Origin: Bacillus sp. X1(2014)
Lineage (GTDB): Bacteria > Bacillota > Bacilli > Bacillales_B > DSM-18226
Assembly (NCBI RefSeq): GCF_007678255.1
Contig: NZ_VEED01000002.1
Coordinates: 62,001-126,000 of the forward strand
Reading direction: 5' to 3'
DNA: 64,000 bases
The notes below the pieces were generated by a model. That model saw only the letters and a program-made list of their open reading frames with translations. It made no database searches and was not told the DNA's origin. The number at the start of each line of letters is the position of its first letter. Positions within the stretch are counted from its first letter, which is position 1. Below are positions 25,653 through 35,955 of this stretch, in pieces. Both the position numbers and the translations under genes were made by a program.

Positions 25653-25967
25653 AAAATTTTCACTCCTAGATGACTTTTAAAGTCGTTTATATTACTTTTT
25701 CTTCCTATCAATAGGATAATGGAAATGTTTATAGAAAAACAAGTCTCTTGCATCAATTATTTCCTTGGTTGGAAATAGTATGCAATGCTGCTTAACTAGC
25801 CTGACTATTGATTTATCAAACTTTTAGCAAAAAGATAGTATAACCTAAGCTAATTGCTAGCAAATGATAGCATCCCGATAAATGACTTACCGTCAAACCA
25901 GCCTCGGAAACGGAAATGTGTTTAATGCAAAAAAAAACACCATTCCATCCCCGGAACGGTGTTTCTC
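25653..25967. other. Intergenic region between the phn-like operon and the MFS gene
   Basis: It contains the terminator of the phnE-like gene (25929-25963) and, near its left end, the region in which the MFS promoter should lie. No small gene or further structured element was supported. Confidence 0.5.
25929..25963 (-). terminator. Terminator of the PhnCDE-like operon
   Basis: On the minus strand AACACCGTTCC pairs with GGAATGGTGTT over a 6-nt loop, followed by about nine T residues. Confidence 0.88.
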
Positions 25968-27605
25968 TTATTTCACTGCCTTTCTAGTACTTTCTGATGT
26001 AAAGTCAGCAATAATGACTAGAATCATATAACAAATTAGTAACAAGGTAATCTCTGTATAGTGGAAATAACTCATTGCCAGCTTAAACTCCATTCCAAGA
26101 CCACCCGCACCAACAAAACCAACAACAATGGTTGTTCTCATAATGACTTCCCAGCGATAAAGAATATAAGTGAGAAATCGCGGTAACACCGTGGGCAGAA
26201 TACCGTAGAAAAAAATCTGAATTTTCGATGCACCTGCAGATGCTAAATTCCTTATTGGCCGCGGGTCCATATCCTCAATCACTTCAGCCCAGAGTTTACC
26301 GAGTATCCCGAAGTTGTGGAGTGCCAGAGCAATCGCCCCAGGCAATAACCCTGGTTTAAAAATAAAAATAATCATCATTGCCCAAACTAACTCAGGGACA
26401 GAACGGGAGAAGATATAAATGATCCGGACAATTCCATAAAGAATCCAGTTATACCACTTCTTTGAAGAAGTTAACCCCCCATTAGCTATATTTCTTGCTG
26501 CTGGTATCACCGTTAAGAAGGCAGCGATGGTCGCAAACCCAATCGCCATAATACTCATTTCCAATGTTTCAAGCGTGAGTTTCAGAGCGGCGGCCCAACT
26601 GCCAGCGTTGAAGAAAGCAGGGTTAGTATCATTTAATCCGATCAGACCACTGAAGAACTTTTTCGCATATTCAATGTTTTTATCAGACAATAATTCAAAT
26701 AATTGAGCATTCTCAGCAACTGTGATAAATCCCCATGAACAAATCACTAAAAGTAAGGTGAAGAGAAGAGATAGCCAACCAGGACTGAATCCCTTTCGGC
26801 GTTTCCGCTCTATTAATCCTTTACGAACGAAATTACTCCAAATATCTACGAATATGACAAGTGCAATGAGACAAAAAACATATGACCAGACTTGATCGTA
26901 TTTCAAATCAGCAAGTGATAATTGAATTTGGTAGCCTAGACCACCGAGTCCAACAAAACTCATAATGGCAGAGGACCGAATCGCACATTCAAAGCGGTAC
27001 ATCGTATAACTGATCATGTCGGCCCAAACCAAGGGAAAATAGCCATAAAAGAGTATTTGCAGTTTGGATGCTCCCGCTGATTTTAATGCTGTAATTGGCT
27101 GCTCAGGAACATCATTTAACATGTCTGCAAAAATTCGGCCAAGGATTCCTCCGTATGGAATTGCTAGGGCTAATATAGCTGCATAAGGGGACAGACCTAC
27201 GGCAGCAACGAAAAGCCAAGCCCATATTAACTCATGAATTGAACGCGTGAACCCTAATATTCCCCTAAAAAATAGTTTAGATGTTAACCGGGCAACTCTG
27301 CTTGAGGTTAACGTTCCAGAGGCAAGAACACCGACTATTAGTGCATAAATAATGGCAAGTAACATTCCGGCAACCGCATATGCTAGCGTTATCCAAGCAG
27401 ATTCAAGTCCCTTCATTAGTACCTCAGCAGACAGGTCCGGTTGAATGAGCCCTTCAAATATTTGCAACAGCGTTGGTATTCCACCAGCATGGAATAGATC
27501 GGAGTTCCATTGTATTGAAAACAAGCTCCACACGAATACAGCTGCCAAAAGTAACGTGAGAAGGGGGCGATGATACATTTCGAAAACTGATTTTCGTCCC
27601 AACAT
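25968..27605 (-). CDS. phnE: ABC transporter permease of PhnE type, double-length fusion
   Basis: A 545-residue permease made of two tandem PhnE-like halves. Each half has five to six helices and the coupling-helix region: LKSAGASKLQILFYGYFP near residue 190 and LASAGASKIQIFFYGILP near residue 465. Canonical PhnE has one half and works as a homodimer, so this protein is a covalent dimer. It is last in the phnD-phnC-phnE order. The ORF begins two bases after the phnC stop. Its partner binding protein is of the putative selenate type, so selenium oxyanions, not phosphonates, may be the cargo. Confidence 0.85.
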   Translation of the reverse strand: MLGRKSVFEMYHRPLLTLLLAAVFVWSLFSIQWNSDLFHAGGIPTLLQIFEGLIQPDLSAEVLMKGLESAWITLAYAVAGMLLAIIYALIVGVLASGTLTSSRVARLTSKLFFRGILGFTRSIHELIWAWLFVAAVGLSPYAAILALAIPYGGILGRIFADMLNDVPEQPITALKSAGASKLQILFYGYFPLVWADMISYTMYRFECAIRSSAIMSFVGLGGLGYQIQLSLADLKYDQVWSYVFCLIALVIFVDIWSNFVRKGLIERKRRKGFSPGWLSLLFTLLLVICSWGFITVAENAQLFELLSDKNIEYAKKFFSGLIGLNDTNPAFFNAGSWAAALKLTLETLEMSIMAIGFATIAAFLTVIPAARNIANGGLTSSKKWYNWILYGIVRIIYIFSRSVPELVWAMMIIFIFKPGLLPGAIALALHNFGILGKLWAEVIEDMDPRPIRNLASAGASKIQIFFYGILPTVLPRFLTYILYRWEVIMRTTIVVGFVGAGGLGMEFKLAMSYFHYTEITLLLICYMILVIIADFTSESTRKAVK

Positions 27606-27606
27606 C

Positions 27607-28359
27607 TTAGCCTTGCTCCTTTAACCGATAAAGTTCTGCTAACAAATCATCTGTTACTTTATCAGTCGGTAAATCAAAAAGGATTTCTCCATTTTTAAGG
27701 GCGATGATCCTAGTAAAATATTTACGAGCGTATTCGACGGAATGTAAACTCGCGATTAATGTTTGTTTTTGCTCTGAAACGATTTTGATCAGCATGGCTA
27801 AAACATCTTCCGCCCGTGCCGGGTCAAGGGAGGCTACGGGCTCATCGGCTAGGATCACTTCCGGTTTTTGCACCATTAATCTTGCCATTGCGACACGCTG
27901 TTGTTCTCCTCCAGATAAAGTGGACGTTATTTCAAATATCTTATCTGAAAGGCCAACTCTTTCCAGTGCTTTTTGAGCAATTTCTTTTTCTCGAGGTACG
28001 AGTAACGAGAAGAGGGATTTTAAAACACCCCAATCAGCTAAACGTCCTGCCAAGACATTATGAATGACGGCAATGGACCCAATTAAATCAAATTGTTGGC
28101 GAATAACGCCAACTTTTTTAGCAAAAATCTTGCCTTTTTTATAGGATGATATTGGTTCGCTATCGATCAGTAGTTCCCCGTTTTGAATTGGCACGAGTCC
28201 GGCAATGGAATTTAATAATGTGGTTTTACCCGCTCCGCTTGGACCAATTAATGCGACCAATTCACCTTGCAAAATAGAAAAAGAAAGGGAAGATAAGGCT
28301 ATCTTCCCCTCAAAATGTTTCGATATATTTTTTGCTTCAATCATTGTTTTTGAAGACAT
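27607..28359 (-). CDS. phnC: ABC transporter ATP-binding protein of PhnC type
   Basis: A 250-residue ATPase. Walker A is GPSGAGKTT, the signature is LSGGEQQR, and Walker B is VILADEPVASLDP. It belongs to the phosphonate-type (PhnC) branch and energises the neighbouring double permease. It lies in the middle of the operon, 14 bp after the binding-protein gene. Whether the imported solute is phosphonate, phosphite or selenate cannot be decided from this subunit. Confidence 0.88.
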   Translation of the reverse strand: MSSKTMIEAKNISKHFEGKIALSSLSFSILQGELVALIGPSGAGKTTLLNSIAGLVPIQNGELLIDSEPISSYKKGKIFAKKVGVIRQQFDLIGSIAVIHNVLAGRLADWGVLKSLFSLLVPREKEIAQKALERVGLSDKIFEITSTLSGGEQQRVAMARLMVQKPEVILADEPVASLDPARAEDVLAMLIKIVSEQKQTLIASLHSVEYARKYFTRIIALKNGEILFDLPTDKVTDDLLAELYRLKEQG

Positions 28360-28373
28360 TCTTTCGACACCTA

Positions 28374-29273
28374 CTACTTAATAATCTGTAACTCTTTCGC
28401 TACTTGTTCAATCTTTTTATAATTGTCGTTTTTTGTTTCGACAAAGCTGTCAGTTTGGAATAAATCCGCAATTTCCTTTTGGTCTCCAGTAATGGATAAA
28501 AGGGCATCTTTAACTTTTTGTTTTGTTCCTTTACCAAAGACATCTTCGACATTGCTATTGATCGTCCAGTTATAGTCATAGTAAGCAGGAGTGGTATAGA
28601 AAACTTTTACTTTTTTCGTATCCACTTTGCCTTCTTTTACAGCTGCTTCCCAAACGGCCTCATTTAATGCGCCTGCTTTAAAGGCACCTGATTCAATTAA
28701 CTTATATGTCGTATCATGTGAACCAGAGAAGTTTGGCTTGCCATCAAAATCTGTATTGGCATCGATTCCAGCTTCTGATAAAAAGTACCGTGGCATTAAG
28801 TGGCCGGAAGTGGAACTTTCGCTGCCAAATGTAAAAGATTTGCCTTTTAGATCTTCTAGCTTAGAGATATTTTCAGAAGACTGGGTAATAAAGACAGAAT
28901 GAAACTCAGCGTCACGAGGTCGTTGAACAATTGACTCAGCGTCAGGAACAAGGTTTCTAGCCTGTACACTTGTTAAACCGCCAAACCAAGCCATATGAAT
29001 TTCACCTCGTTGGAAACCAGTTACAAGTGCTGCGTAATCAACTGACGGTACAAATTCCACTTTCATTCCCGTCTTTTCGCTAAGATACTCCGCAACAGCA
29101 GTCATACCTTTATCTAAATCTGCAGCATTTTGGTCAGGGATGGCCCCAATCTTAAACACTTCTTTTGTTGTCGTTTCTTTCTTTCCTTCACTTGTTTTTT
29201 CATTACTTTGTCCACAAGCTGCTAACGAAAATACAATCATAACAAGAATAAGAGCTGAAAGCCATTTTTTCAC
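28374..29273 (-). CDS. phnD: Substrate-binding lipoprotein, PhnD-like, putative selenate type
   Basis: A 299-residue lipoprotein with signal peptide and lipobox LAACGQ (cysteine about residue 20). The PhnD-like fold is marked by IGAIPDQN, VPSVDYAALVTGF and GEIHMAWFGGL. As I recall, the branch with SFTFGSESSTSGHLMPRYFL is the one annotated as putative selenate ABC transporter substrate-binding protein. Supporting that, selD, a Sec-containing Rdx protein and selA lie within 12 kb. It is first in the operon. The selenium assignment is inference; a phosphonate or phosphite ligand is the alternative. Confidence 0.82.
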   Translation of the reverse strand: MKKWLSALILVMIVFSLAACGQSNEKTSEGKKETTTKEVFKIGAIPDQNAADLDKGMTAVAEYLSEKTGMKVEFVPSVDYAALVTGFQRGEIHMAWFGGLTSVQARNLVPDAESIVQRPRDAEFHSVFITQSSENISKLEDLKGKSFTFGSESSTSGHLMPRYFLSEAGIDANTDFDGKPNFSGSHDTTYKLIESGAFKAGALNEAVWEAAVKEGKVDTKKVKVFYTTPAYYDYNWTINSNVEDVFGKGTKQKVKDALLSITGDQKEIADLFQTDSFVETKNDNYKKIEQVAKELQIIK

Positions 29274-29669
29274 AATAATTCCACCTTAGTTTTTAAATAG
29301 ATTCTCTGTACTTTTAGAATTATACTTAAATGTTTATTTTTAATAAATTCATTAAATCGATTTAAACTATCATTAATAATCGGTTTTTCCGATAAGACAA
29401 ACAAACAGAAATACAAGGTAAACCAAGTGATATCAAGAAAAACCCATGCAAAAAAGCAGGGGTGTGAAATATTTCTTAAACTGATAATTGTGACCATTCT
29501 TCGACATTCCGCACTTTTGATTTCTAAAGATTCAACTAGATTCTTTAGTAGAAATAAACATTAAATTTTGTTGGAAATAGTGATTTCTCTAATAATGGAT
29601 TCGTGAATTTTTTACATTGAATAATATGCCTAATGATCTGGGCAAAATATTAAGAAAAAGGAATTAGAT
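29274..29669. other. Divergent intergenic region upstream of the phnD-like gene
   Basis: About 395 bp separates the phnD-like gene from the CBO0543-family gene. It is AT-rich, holds a small hairpin (ATCGG/CCGAT near 29390) and must contain both promoters. A 75-codon minus-strand open frame here has no Shine-Dalgarno and no protein-like composition. No PhoP-box array was seen. Confidence 0.5.
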
Positions 29670-30155
29670 ATGATTGGATTACTAATTGCCATTATTTCAT
29701 TTAATTATTTTGCTTTTAAGAAAAATAAAAGTCTAACTAGTAATCAAATTGTCCATATTTGGACATTCACTATCGCTTTCCAAGTATTGTTTGATGTTAT
29801 GGTTGAATTCAAATACCATGGATACTGGTATTTTGATAAGGAAATTGATTGGGAGGGATTGCTTCCACATATATTTTTAGTGCCCGCAGCAAATATGATT
29901 TTTTTAAATTGGTATCCCTTTAAATCAAAAATAATAAAGAAGGCGTTTTATATTATCATTTTTGTCATTGTGATTTTGATTTATGAAGCGATCACCTTGC
30001 TGCCTGCTCCGTGGGGCTTCTTCCATTATGGATGGTGGGAAATTTGGTATGCTGCCATTCTTGATCCGATTTTACTACTTATTTTATTAGGATATTATAA
30101 GTGGATTTGCAAATTAGAAAAAAATGCTTATAACTCTTCAAAAGTACAGGAATGA
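29670..30155 (+). CDS. CBO0543-family integral membrane protein
   Basis: A 161-residue protein with four to five transmembrane helices and aromatic-rich loops (FHYGWWEIWYAAILDP near residues 117-132). The family is common in spore-forming Firmicutes and its function is unknown. The ATG is preceded by AAAAGGAATTAG. It is monocistronic. No terminator was recognised in the 110 bp before the next gene. Confidence 0.75.
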   Translation: MIGLLIAIISFNYFAFKKNKSLTSNQIVHIWTFTIAFQVLFDVMVEFKYHGYWYFDKEIDWEGLLPHIFLVPAANMIFLNWYPFKSKIIKKAFYIIIFVIVILIYEAITLLPAPWGFFHYGWWEIWYAAILDPILLLILLGYYKWICKLEKNAYNSSKVQE

Positions 30156-30265
30156 ATACTTAATGAGCTGCATTCGCGACTCTTTTCTTTTTGCTGTATT
30201 TTTTTATGAAGATGTTTAAACAAATGATTAACCTTGTCCATATAATAGTAAAAAGAGGGGAAGAG

Positions 30266-30493
30266 GTGAATAGTTTGGCCATCAATCAAGAGGGAATATC
30301 AATTGGTACCATTTCTGGAGGGATTGTAAACTTTGGTGGTGCTGTGTGTATTAGTCCAATAACGATCACAAATACAAATTCAGATTCTGAAAGTGATGAT
30401 AAAAAAACAAAAATAACTACAAGATCAAGATTAAATTCCACAACAAAAAGAAACATAACAGAGCTGTTGGAAATGATTAAGGCGATGCTTTAA
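30266..30493 (+). CDS. GerPA/GerPF-like spore germination protein
   Basis: About 75 residues. The segment IGTISGGIVNFGGAVCISPI matches the core of the GerPA/GerPF family, coat-located proteins that help germinants pass the spore coat. The remainder is a Ser/Asp/Thr-rich linker and a basic-helical tail. The start could be GTG at 30266 or TTG at 30275; the longer frame from 30191 lacks a ribosome site. It stands outside a gerP operon, so it may be a stand-alone paralogue. The terminator overlaps its last codons. Confidence 0.65.
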   Translation: MNSLAINQEGISIGTISGGIVNFGGAVCISPITITNTNSDSESDDKKTKITTRSRLNSTTKRNITELLEMIKAML

Positions 30494-30508
30494 ATAGCAT
30501 CGTTTTTT
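30483..30508 (+). terminator. Intrinsic terminator of the GerP-like gene
   Basis: CGATGCT pairs with AGCATCG over a 6-nt loop, then six T residues; the 5' arm lies inside the coding end. Confidence 0.85.
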
Positions 30509-30552
30509 GCTAATTTTCCGCGCTTTTTTATGATCATTTAAATAGGGGGAGT

Positions 30553-30592
30553 AAAAAAGAAAGGACGATACCTTTTTTAGTATCGTCCTTTA
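30553..30592 (-). terminator. Terminator of the xpt-pbuX operon
   Basis: On the minus strand AAAGGACGATA pairs with TATCGTCCTTT and is followed by a T-rich tract. Confidence 0.88.
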
Positions 30593-30609
30593 ACATTATT
30601 TTTCTATTA

Positions 30610-31922
30610 TTAAGAGGCAATTTGATTATTTACTTCATTTACTTCCTGCATTTGCTTTTTTGACTTTGTTACATTTAGAACAATATTTAAAAATATAGCA
30701 GTTAGACTTCCTGTAACAATCCCGCTGCTAGTAAGGATTTTTACTCCTTCTGGCAGGTGGGCAAACATATCCGGTACGGCCGTTACGCCCATACCCATCC
30801 CGACAGAACATGCAATAATTAATAAATTTTCTTGTGATGAAAAATCTACGTTTCCGAGCATTTTAATTCCATAGGCAATGACCATTCCAAACATCGCCAC
30901 CATGGCACCGCCAAGTACGGGTGTTGGAATAACGGTCGTGAATGCCGCGATTTTCGGAATAAACCCAAGAAATACTAACATTCCGCCCATTGCATAAATG
31001 ACGTTATTACTTTTTACTCCTGAGAGTTGGACCAAGCCTACATTTTGAGAGTAGGTAGTATAAGGAAATGCATTAAACACGGCACCTATGATAGAGGCGA
31101 GACCTTCCGCACGATAACCTCTAGATAAATCCTTCTCCGTTAATTTTTTCCCAGTGATATCACTTAGGGCGAAATAAACACCAGTTGATTCTACCATGCT
31201 CACAATGGCAACAAGAGTCATCGTAAGGATTGGAGTCCATTCAAAGGTAGGTGTTCCAAAGTAAAATGGCTTCACCATGTGGAACCATGAAGCGTCAGCT
31301 ACTGCTGAAAAGTTCACTTTCCCCATTAAAGTTGCAGCTAATGTACCGCCAATTAATCCAAGTAAGATGGAAATGGAACGAATAAAACCCTTTGTAAAAC
31401 GGTAAAGCAAGATAATAAATAGCAACGTTCCGAAAGCTAAGCTGATATTTGAAAGGCTGCCAAAATCAGGGCTTCCTTGACCACCAGCGATGTTATTCAT
31501 CGCAACAGGGATAAGCGTAATCCCAATAATAGTTACAACAGAGCCAGTAACAACAGGTGGAAAGAACTTAATTAACTTTCCAAAGAATTGAGAAATTGCA
31601 ATGACTATGAGTCCAGAAATAAGAATTGAACCGTAGATAGCAGAAATCCCAAACTGTCCGCCAATAGCAATCATTGGTCCAACTGCTGTAAAGGTACAAC
31701 CAAGGACAATCGGTAAGCCAATACCAAAAAAGCGATTCTTCCAAACTTGTAAAATGGTTGCAATCCCGCACATTAAGATATCAATCGATACTAAATAGGT
31801 TAATTGTTCTCCTGAAAATTTAAGTGCTCCTCCAACAATGAGTGGAACGATGACCGCTCCCGCATACATGGCTAATACATGTTGAATTCCAAGTGAGGTA
31901 ATTTTTAATGGATGTTGTTTCA

Positions 31923-31923
<1 letters not shown>
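30610..31923 (-). CDS. pbuX: Xanthine permease
   Basis: A 437-residue NCS2-family nucleobase transporter with about twelve to fourteen helices. QHVLAMYAGAVIVPLI opens the protein as in all PbuX/UraA relatives, and the signature region includes SVVTIIGITLIPVAM and NVGLVQLSGVKS. It imports xanthine into the cell for salvage by Xpt. It overlaps the xpt stop by one base (TAATG) and is under the same guanine riboswitch. Confidence 0.92.
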
Positions 31924-32602
<679 letters not shown>

Positions 32603-32662
32603 ATAAGTCCAAAAGGAATGGAAGTAGTACGCATCTTAAAAAGAGGAGATCTTCCCACTACT

Positions 32663-32733
32663 CACTCATAGTCAGACTGTTATCGGCAATCTGGTAGAAA
32701 CTTGCGGGCCATATCCCCGCGATTATATGAGTG
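32663..32733 (-). promoter_or_regulatory. Guanine-type purine riboswitch aptamer
   Basis: The conserved purine aptamer core is present on the minus strand: P1 CACTCAT with ATGAGTG, the junction ATATAATC, GGATATGG, AGTTTCTACC and GACTAT. The specificity base in the last junction is C (GACTAT), which marks guanine/hypoxanthine recognition over adenine. It lies about 150 nt before xpt with a terminator between, so binding should stop xpt-pbuX transcription. Confidence 0.95.
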
Positions 32734-32965
32734 AAACGAATATGAATTTATTCACATTATAAAGCACATAAAAAGGGGAAATCAATAGGTTTTTTGCAAA
32801 AAGCGAACATTATAAGTTTTTTTTTACTCATCGTTCGTGTGGTGAAAACGCTTTATTTAGTTTAAATAAAACACTAACACAAAGATTGAATAACCATTCA
32901 TTTTCAGTTACTATTAAAGAGAAAATTTATTCTGAAAATTCTAATATAAAGGGTGAGTGAGCAAA

Positions 32966-33964
32966 ATGAGGAAATCAATTCCAGATTCCTGGTGGAATCA
33001 AATGAAATTACCAGCCATTTCAGCTCCGATGTTTTTGGTGTCAGGCACCGAACTTGTAAAAAATTGTTGTCTGAATGGGGTAATTGGTTCTTTTCCCGCT
33101 CCAAATGCAAGGCCAATTGAAGTTCTTGATCAATGGATGGGTCAATTAAATGCAGAGTTGGATGAGGCACGGACCCTCGAACCTAACCGAAAGATTGCAC
33201 CGTGGGCGATGAATATGGTTGTACATAGTTCCTACGGCCGCCTGCAGGAAGAACTTGAATTGATTAAAAAACATCAGCCGCAATTAGTGATTACCTCTTT
33301 AGGAAGTCCGAAATTAGTGGTTGATATTGTGCATGAATATGGCGGGCTCGTATTCTCAGACGTTAGTGATTTGAAATTTGCTAAAAAAGCGGCAGAAGCT
33401 GGTGTCGATGGCCTGATTTTAGTAGCTAGCGGAGCAGGAGGTCATGCTGGACAAATTAACAACTTTGCCTTTGTGGATATGGTTCGCAACTTCTGGGATG
33501 GCATTATTGTCCTAGCAGGTTCTATCTCTACAGGCAAGGGGATTTTAGCTGCACAAGCTGCTGGAGCAGACCTTGCCTATATGGGAACAAGGTTTATCGT
33601 GGCTACCGAAAGTATGGCTAATGATGAGTATCGTGAAATGCTCGTCGAATCCACGCAAGAAGATATCCTATTAACTGATGCTTTCTCAGGCGTCATGTGT
33701 AATATGCTGGTACCAAGTATTAAAAAGGCAGGATTGGACCCAGGGACTCTGGTCAAAAAAGATCAGGTTAACTTTGATAGTATGCAAAGGGAAACAAATG
33801 CGAAAGCATGGCGCGATATATGGTCAGCCGGCCATGGTGTCGGGGCCATCAATAAAATTGAATCAGTGTCCGAAATAATTAGAAGTTTAGAAATCGAATA
33901 CAAAGAGGCATTACAAAATCTCAATCGGAATGCAGGAAAATTTAGTTCCGTGTCAGTAAATTAA
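32966..33964 (+). CDS. Nitronate monooxygenase family flavoprotein
   Basis: A 332-residue FMN-dependent TIM-barrel enzyme of the 2-nitropropane dioxygenase/nitronate monooxygenase family. The N-terminal PAISAPMFLVSG and the FMN-phosphate loop GAGGHAG, GSISTGKG and GADLAYMGTRF are typical. It would oxidise alkyl nitronates such as propionate 3-nitronate, or act as an enoyl reductase-like protein; the real substrate is not known. The start is ATG 32966 or GTG 32957. It is a single gene divergent from xpt. Confidence 0.85.
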   Translation: MRKSIPDSWWNQMKLPAISAPMFLVSGTELVKNCCLNGVIGSFPAPNARPIEVLDQWMGQLNAELDEARTLEPNRKIAPWAMNMVVHSSYGRLQEELELIKKHQPQLVITSLGSPKLVVDIVHEYGGLVFSDVSDLKFAKKAAEAGVDGLILVASGAGGHAGQINNFAFVDMVRNFWDGIIVLAGSISTGKGILAAQAAGADLAYMGTRFIVATESMANDEYREMLVESTQEDILLTDAFSGVMCNMLVPSIKKAGLDPGTLVKKDQVNFDSMQRETNAKAWRDIWSAGHGVGAINKIESVSEIIRSLEIEYKEALQNLNRNAGKFSSVSVN

Positions 33965-33983
33965 TACAAATTAAATGAAAAGT

Positions 33984-34019
33984 AAAAAACGCTCAGCGCC
34001 ATTTGGCTGAGCGTTTTTT
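33984..34019. terminator. Bidirectional terminator
   Basis: AAAACGCTCAGC pairs with GCTGAGCGTTTT over an 8-nt loop with A and T runs outside, between the nitronate monooxygenase gene and the convergent hypothetical gene. Confidence 0.85.
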
Positions 34020-34104
34020 AGTTCAAATTTTGTGGATATTTGATTGGAATATTAGTAATCACATACAAATCAGCCTACTGGTTGAGGACCAAAGCGAAGG
34101 TCAA

Positions 34105-34401
34105 CTACTTCTTCCTTTTCTCCTTTGAGACGATTCTAATCACCTTATAACCTGGTTTCATTTTAATCTTTTGAACTCCATTATTGGTTGTCACTTGATA
34201 CATGGTAAAATTCCGAGGTTGGCGTTCGAGTTCGTCAATTTTCTTAATGGTCTCTTTTTGAAAATATTTATGTAGTTTCTTGGTTTGCTTTTCTTGTTTT
34301 TCACCATAAAGGAGATCGTAGGCGAAGATAAACAAAAATATAAATACAGCACCAAGGATAAGTGTGTACAAGACAGAATATAAAAATGACAAGGTTGACA
34401 T
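34105..34401 (-). CDS. Small membrane-anchored hypothetical protein
   Basis: A 98-residue protein with an N-terminal transmembrane segment of about 23 residues (LYTLILGAVFIFLFIFAYDLL) and a basic cytoplasmic domain ending in a KEKRKK tail. An Arg/Lys-rich beta-like region near residues 60-90 is present. No family is recognised. The ATG is preceded by a moderate ribosome site (AAAGGATG). It is monocistronic. Confidence 0.65.
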   Translation of the reverse strand: MSTLSFLYSVLYTLILGAVFIFLFIFAYDLLYGEKQEKQTKKLHKYFQKETIKKIDELERQPRNFTMYQVTTNNGVQKIKMKPGYKVIRIVSKEKRKK

Positions 34402-34716
34402 CCTTTCTTAAAAGCAATCGAGAGCATCTACTTCTTTAAGAAACCATTATAACGGAAATGGAATCTATTTTTAAGTTAATGTTTAGTGAATTATCTTAAG
34501 AAATAACATTATTTTGATTTGGGTACTCTATAAGGATATAAAAAATATTTTTCTTTTTTGTCCACTATATATGAACAACTTTAAAAAATTATGTTAAAGT
34601 ATACATTAGGAATCCTTTAATACCGCTATTTAACAGCAAATTAACGTCCACCTGAAACGGACAACTGTTTTTCCGCAATTGACATTAAAGGTTCAAATAA
34701 TTAGGGGGTATAAATA
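34402..34716. other. Upstream region of the kbl-tdh operon
   Basis: About 315 bp with two small imperfect hairpins near 34646-34675 (GTCC with GGAC, then CGGA with TCCG) and a possible -10 (TATACA) near 34600. No T-box, riboswitch consensus or terminator was recognised. A strong AGGGGGT site lies before the kbl ATG. Confidence 0.4.
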
Positions 34717-35907
34717 ATGTCTAGTCATATTTTGGAGCAATTTTTAAATGAAAATCTTGAGGATTTAAAGGGAAAAGGCCTATACAATGTCATTGATCCA
34801 CTAGAAAGCCCGAATGGTCCTGTTATCACAATAAATGGAAGAGAACTTGTTAATCTTTCTTCTAATAACTATTTAGGTTTAGCAACCGATGAACGTTTGA
34901 AAAAAGCTGCAGAAGGGGCTATTGAAACCTACGGTGTTGGTGCAGGGGCCGTCCGTACGATCAACGGAACACTCAAGCTGCATGTGGAACTCGAAGAAAA
35001 ATTGGCTGAATTTAAACATACTGAAGCAGCGATTGCCTATCAATCTGGATTTAATTGCAACATGGCAGCCATTTCCGCCGTTATGGATAAGAATGATGCG
35101 ATTCTATCGGATGAATTAAACCATGCATCGATTATTGACGGCTGTCGTCTTTCAAAAGCAAAAATCATCCGTGTTAATCACTCAGATATGGAAGATTTAC
35201 GTGCAAAGGCAAAAGGAGCAAAAGAGTCAGGTCTTTACAATAAGATTATGGTGATCACCGATGGCGTCTTCTCCATGGATGGCGATATTGCTCTGCTTCC
35301 CGAAATCGTTAAGATTGCTGAAGAATTTGACTTAATCACCTATGTTGACGATGCCCATGGATCAGGTGTACTTGGTGACGGAGCAGGGACTGTCAAACAT
35401 TTTGGTCTTTCTGATAAAATTGATTTTCAAATTGGCACATTATCCAAAGCAATTGGTGTAGTTGGCGGATATGTGGCGGGTAAGAAGAATCTTATAGATT
35501 GGTTAAAAGTTCGCAGCCGCCCATTTCTATTTTCAACTTCGCTAACTCCTGCAGATGTGGCAGCTAGCAAGAAGTCGATTGAAATCCTAATGGAAAGCAC
35601 GGAACTTAACGAGAAGCTTTGGGAGAATGGCAATTACCTTAAAAAAGGTTTAAAAGAGTTAGGTTTTAATATTGGTAACAGCGAAACACCGATCACACCT
35701 TGTATTATTGGCGATGAAGCACTTACTCAACAATTCAGCAAACGTCTGAATGAAGAAGGGGTTTATGCAAAGGCCATTGTTTTCCCAACTGTACCAAAAG
35801 GGACCGGACGTGTTCGTAACATGCCAACAGCAGCACATTCAAAAGAATTGCTCGATCGTGCGATTGCAATATATGAAAAAGTCGGTAAGGAAATGGGTGT
35901 TATCTAA
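34717..35907 (+). CDS. kbl: Glycine C-acetyltransferase (2-amino-3-ketobutyrate CoA ligase)
   Basis: A 396-residue PLP enzyme of the alpha-oxoamine synthase family that cleaves 2-amino-3-oxobutyrate with CoA to glycine and acetyl-CoA. Visible marks are [10 protein letters not shown], the [13 protein letters not shown] segment, VDDAHGSG and the PLP lysine in TLSKAIG. It is paired with threonine dehydrogenase 48 bp downstream, so the two convert threonine to glycine and acetyl-CoA. Confidence 0.93.
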   Translation: MSSHILEQFLNENLEDLKGKGLYNVIDPLESPNGPVITINGRELVNLSSNNYLGLATDERLKKAAEGAIETYGVGAGAVRTINGTLKLHVELEEKLAEFKHTEAAIAYQSGFNCNMAAISAVMDKNDAILSDELNHASIIDGCRLSKAKIIRVNHSDMEDLRAKAKGAKESGLYNKIMVITDGVFSMDGDIALLPEIVKIAEEFDLITYVDDAHGSGVLGDGAGTVKHFGLSDKIDFQIGTLSKAIGVVGGYVAGKKNLIDWLKVRSRPFLFSTSLTPADVAASKKSIEILMESTELNEKLWENGNYLKKGLKELGFNIGNSETPITPCIIGDEALTQQFSKRLNEEGVYAKAIVFPTVPKGTGRVRNMPTAAHSKELLDRAIAIYEKVGKEMGVI

Positions 35908-35955
35908 AAATATAACTACATTTTTTAACCTAAGTGAAGAGGACGGGGAACGACG

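Noticed and set aside
29270..29497. Minus-strand 75-codon frame upstream of the phnD-like gene
   Set aside because: No Shine-Dalgarno and unlikely composition; it lies in the promoter region.
34402..34716. T-box or other amino-acid-sensing leader before kbl
   Set aside because: No T-box sequence and no terminator were found; only small weak hairpins.
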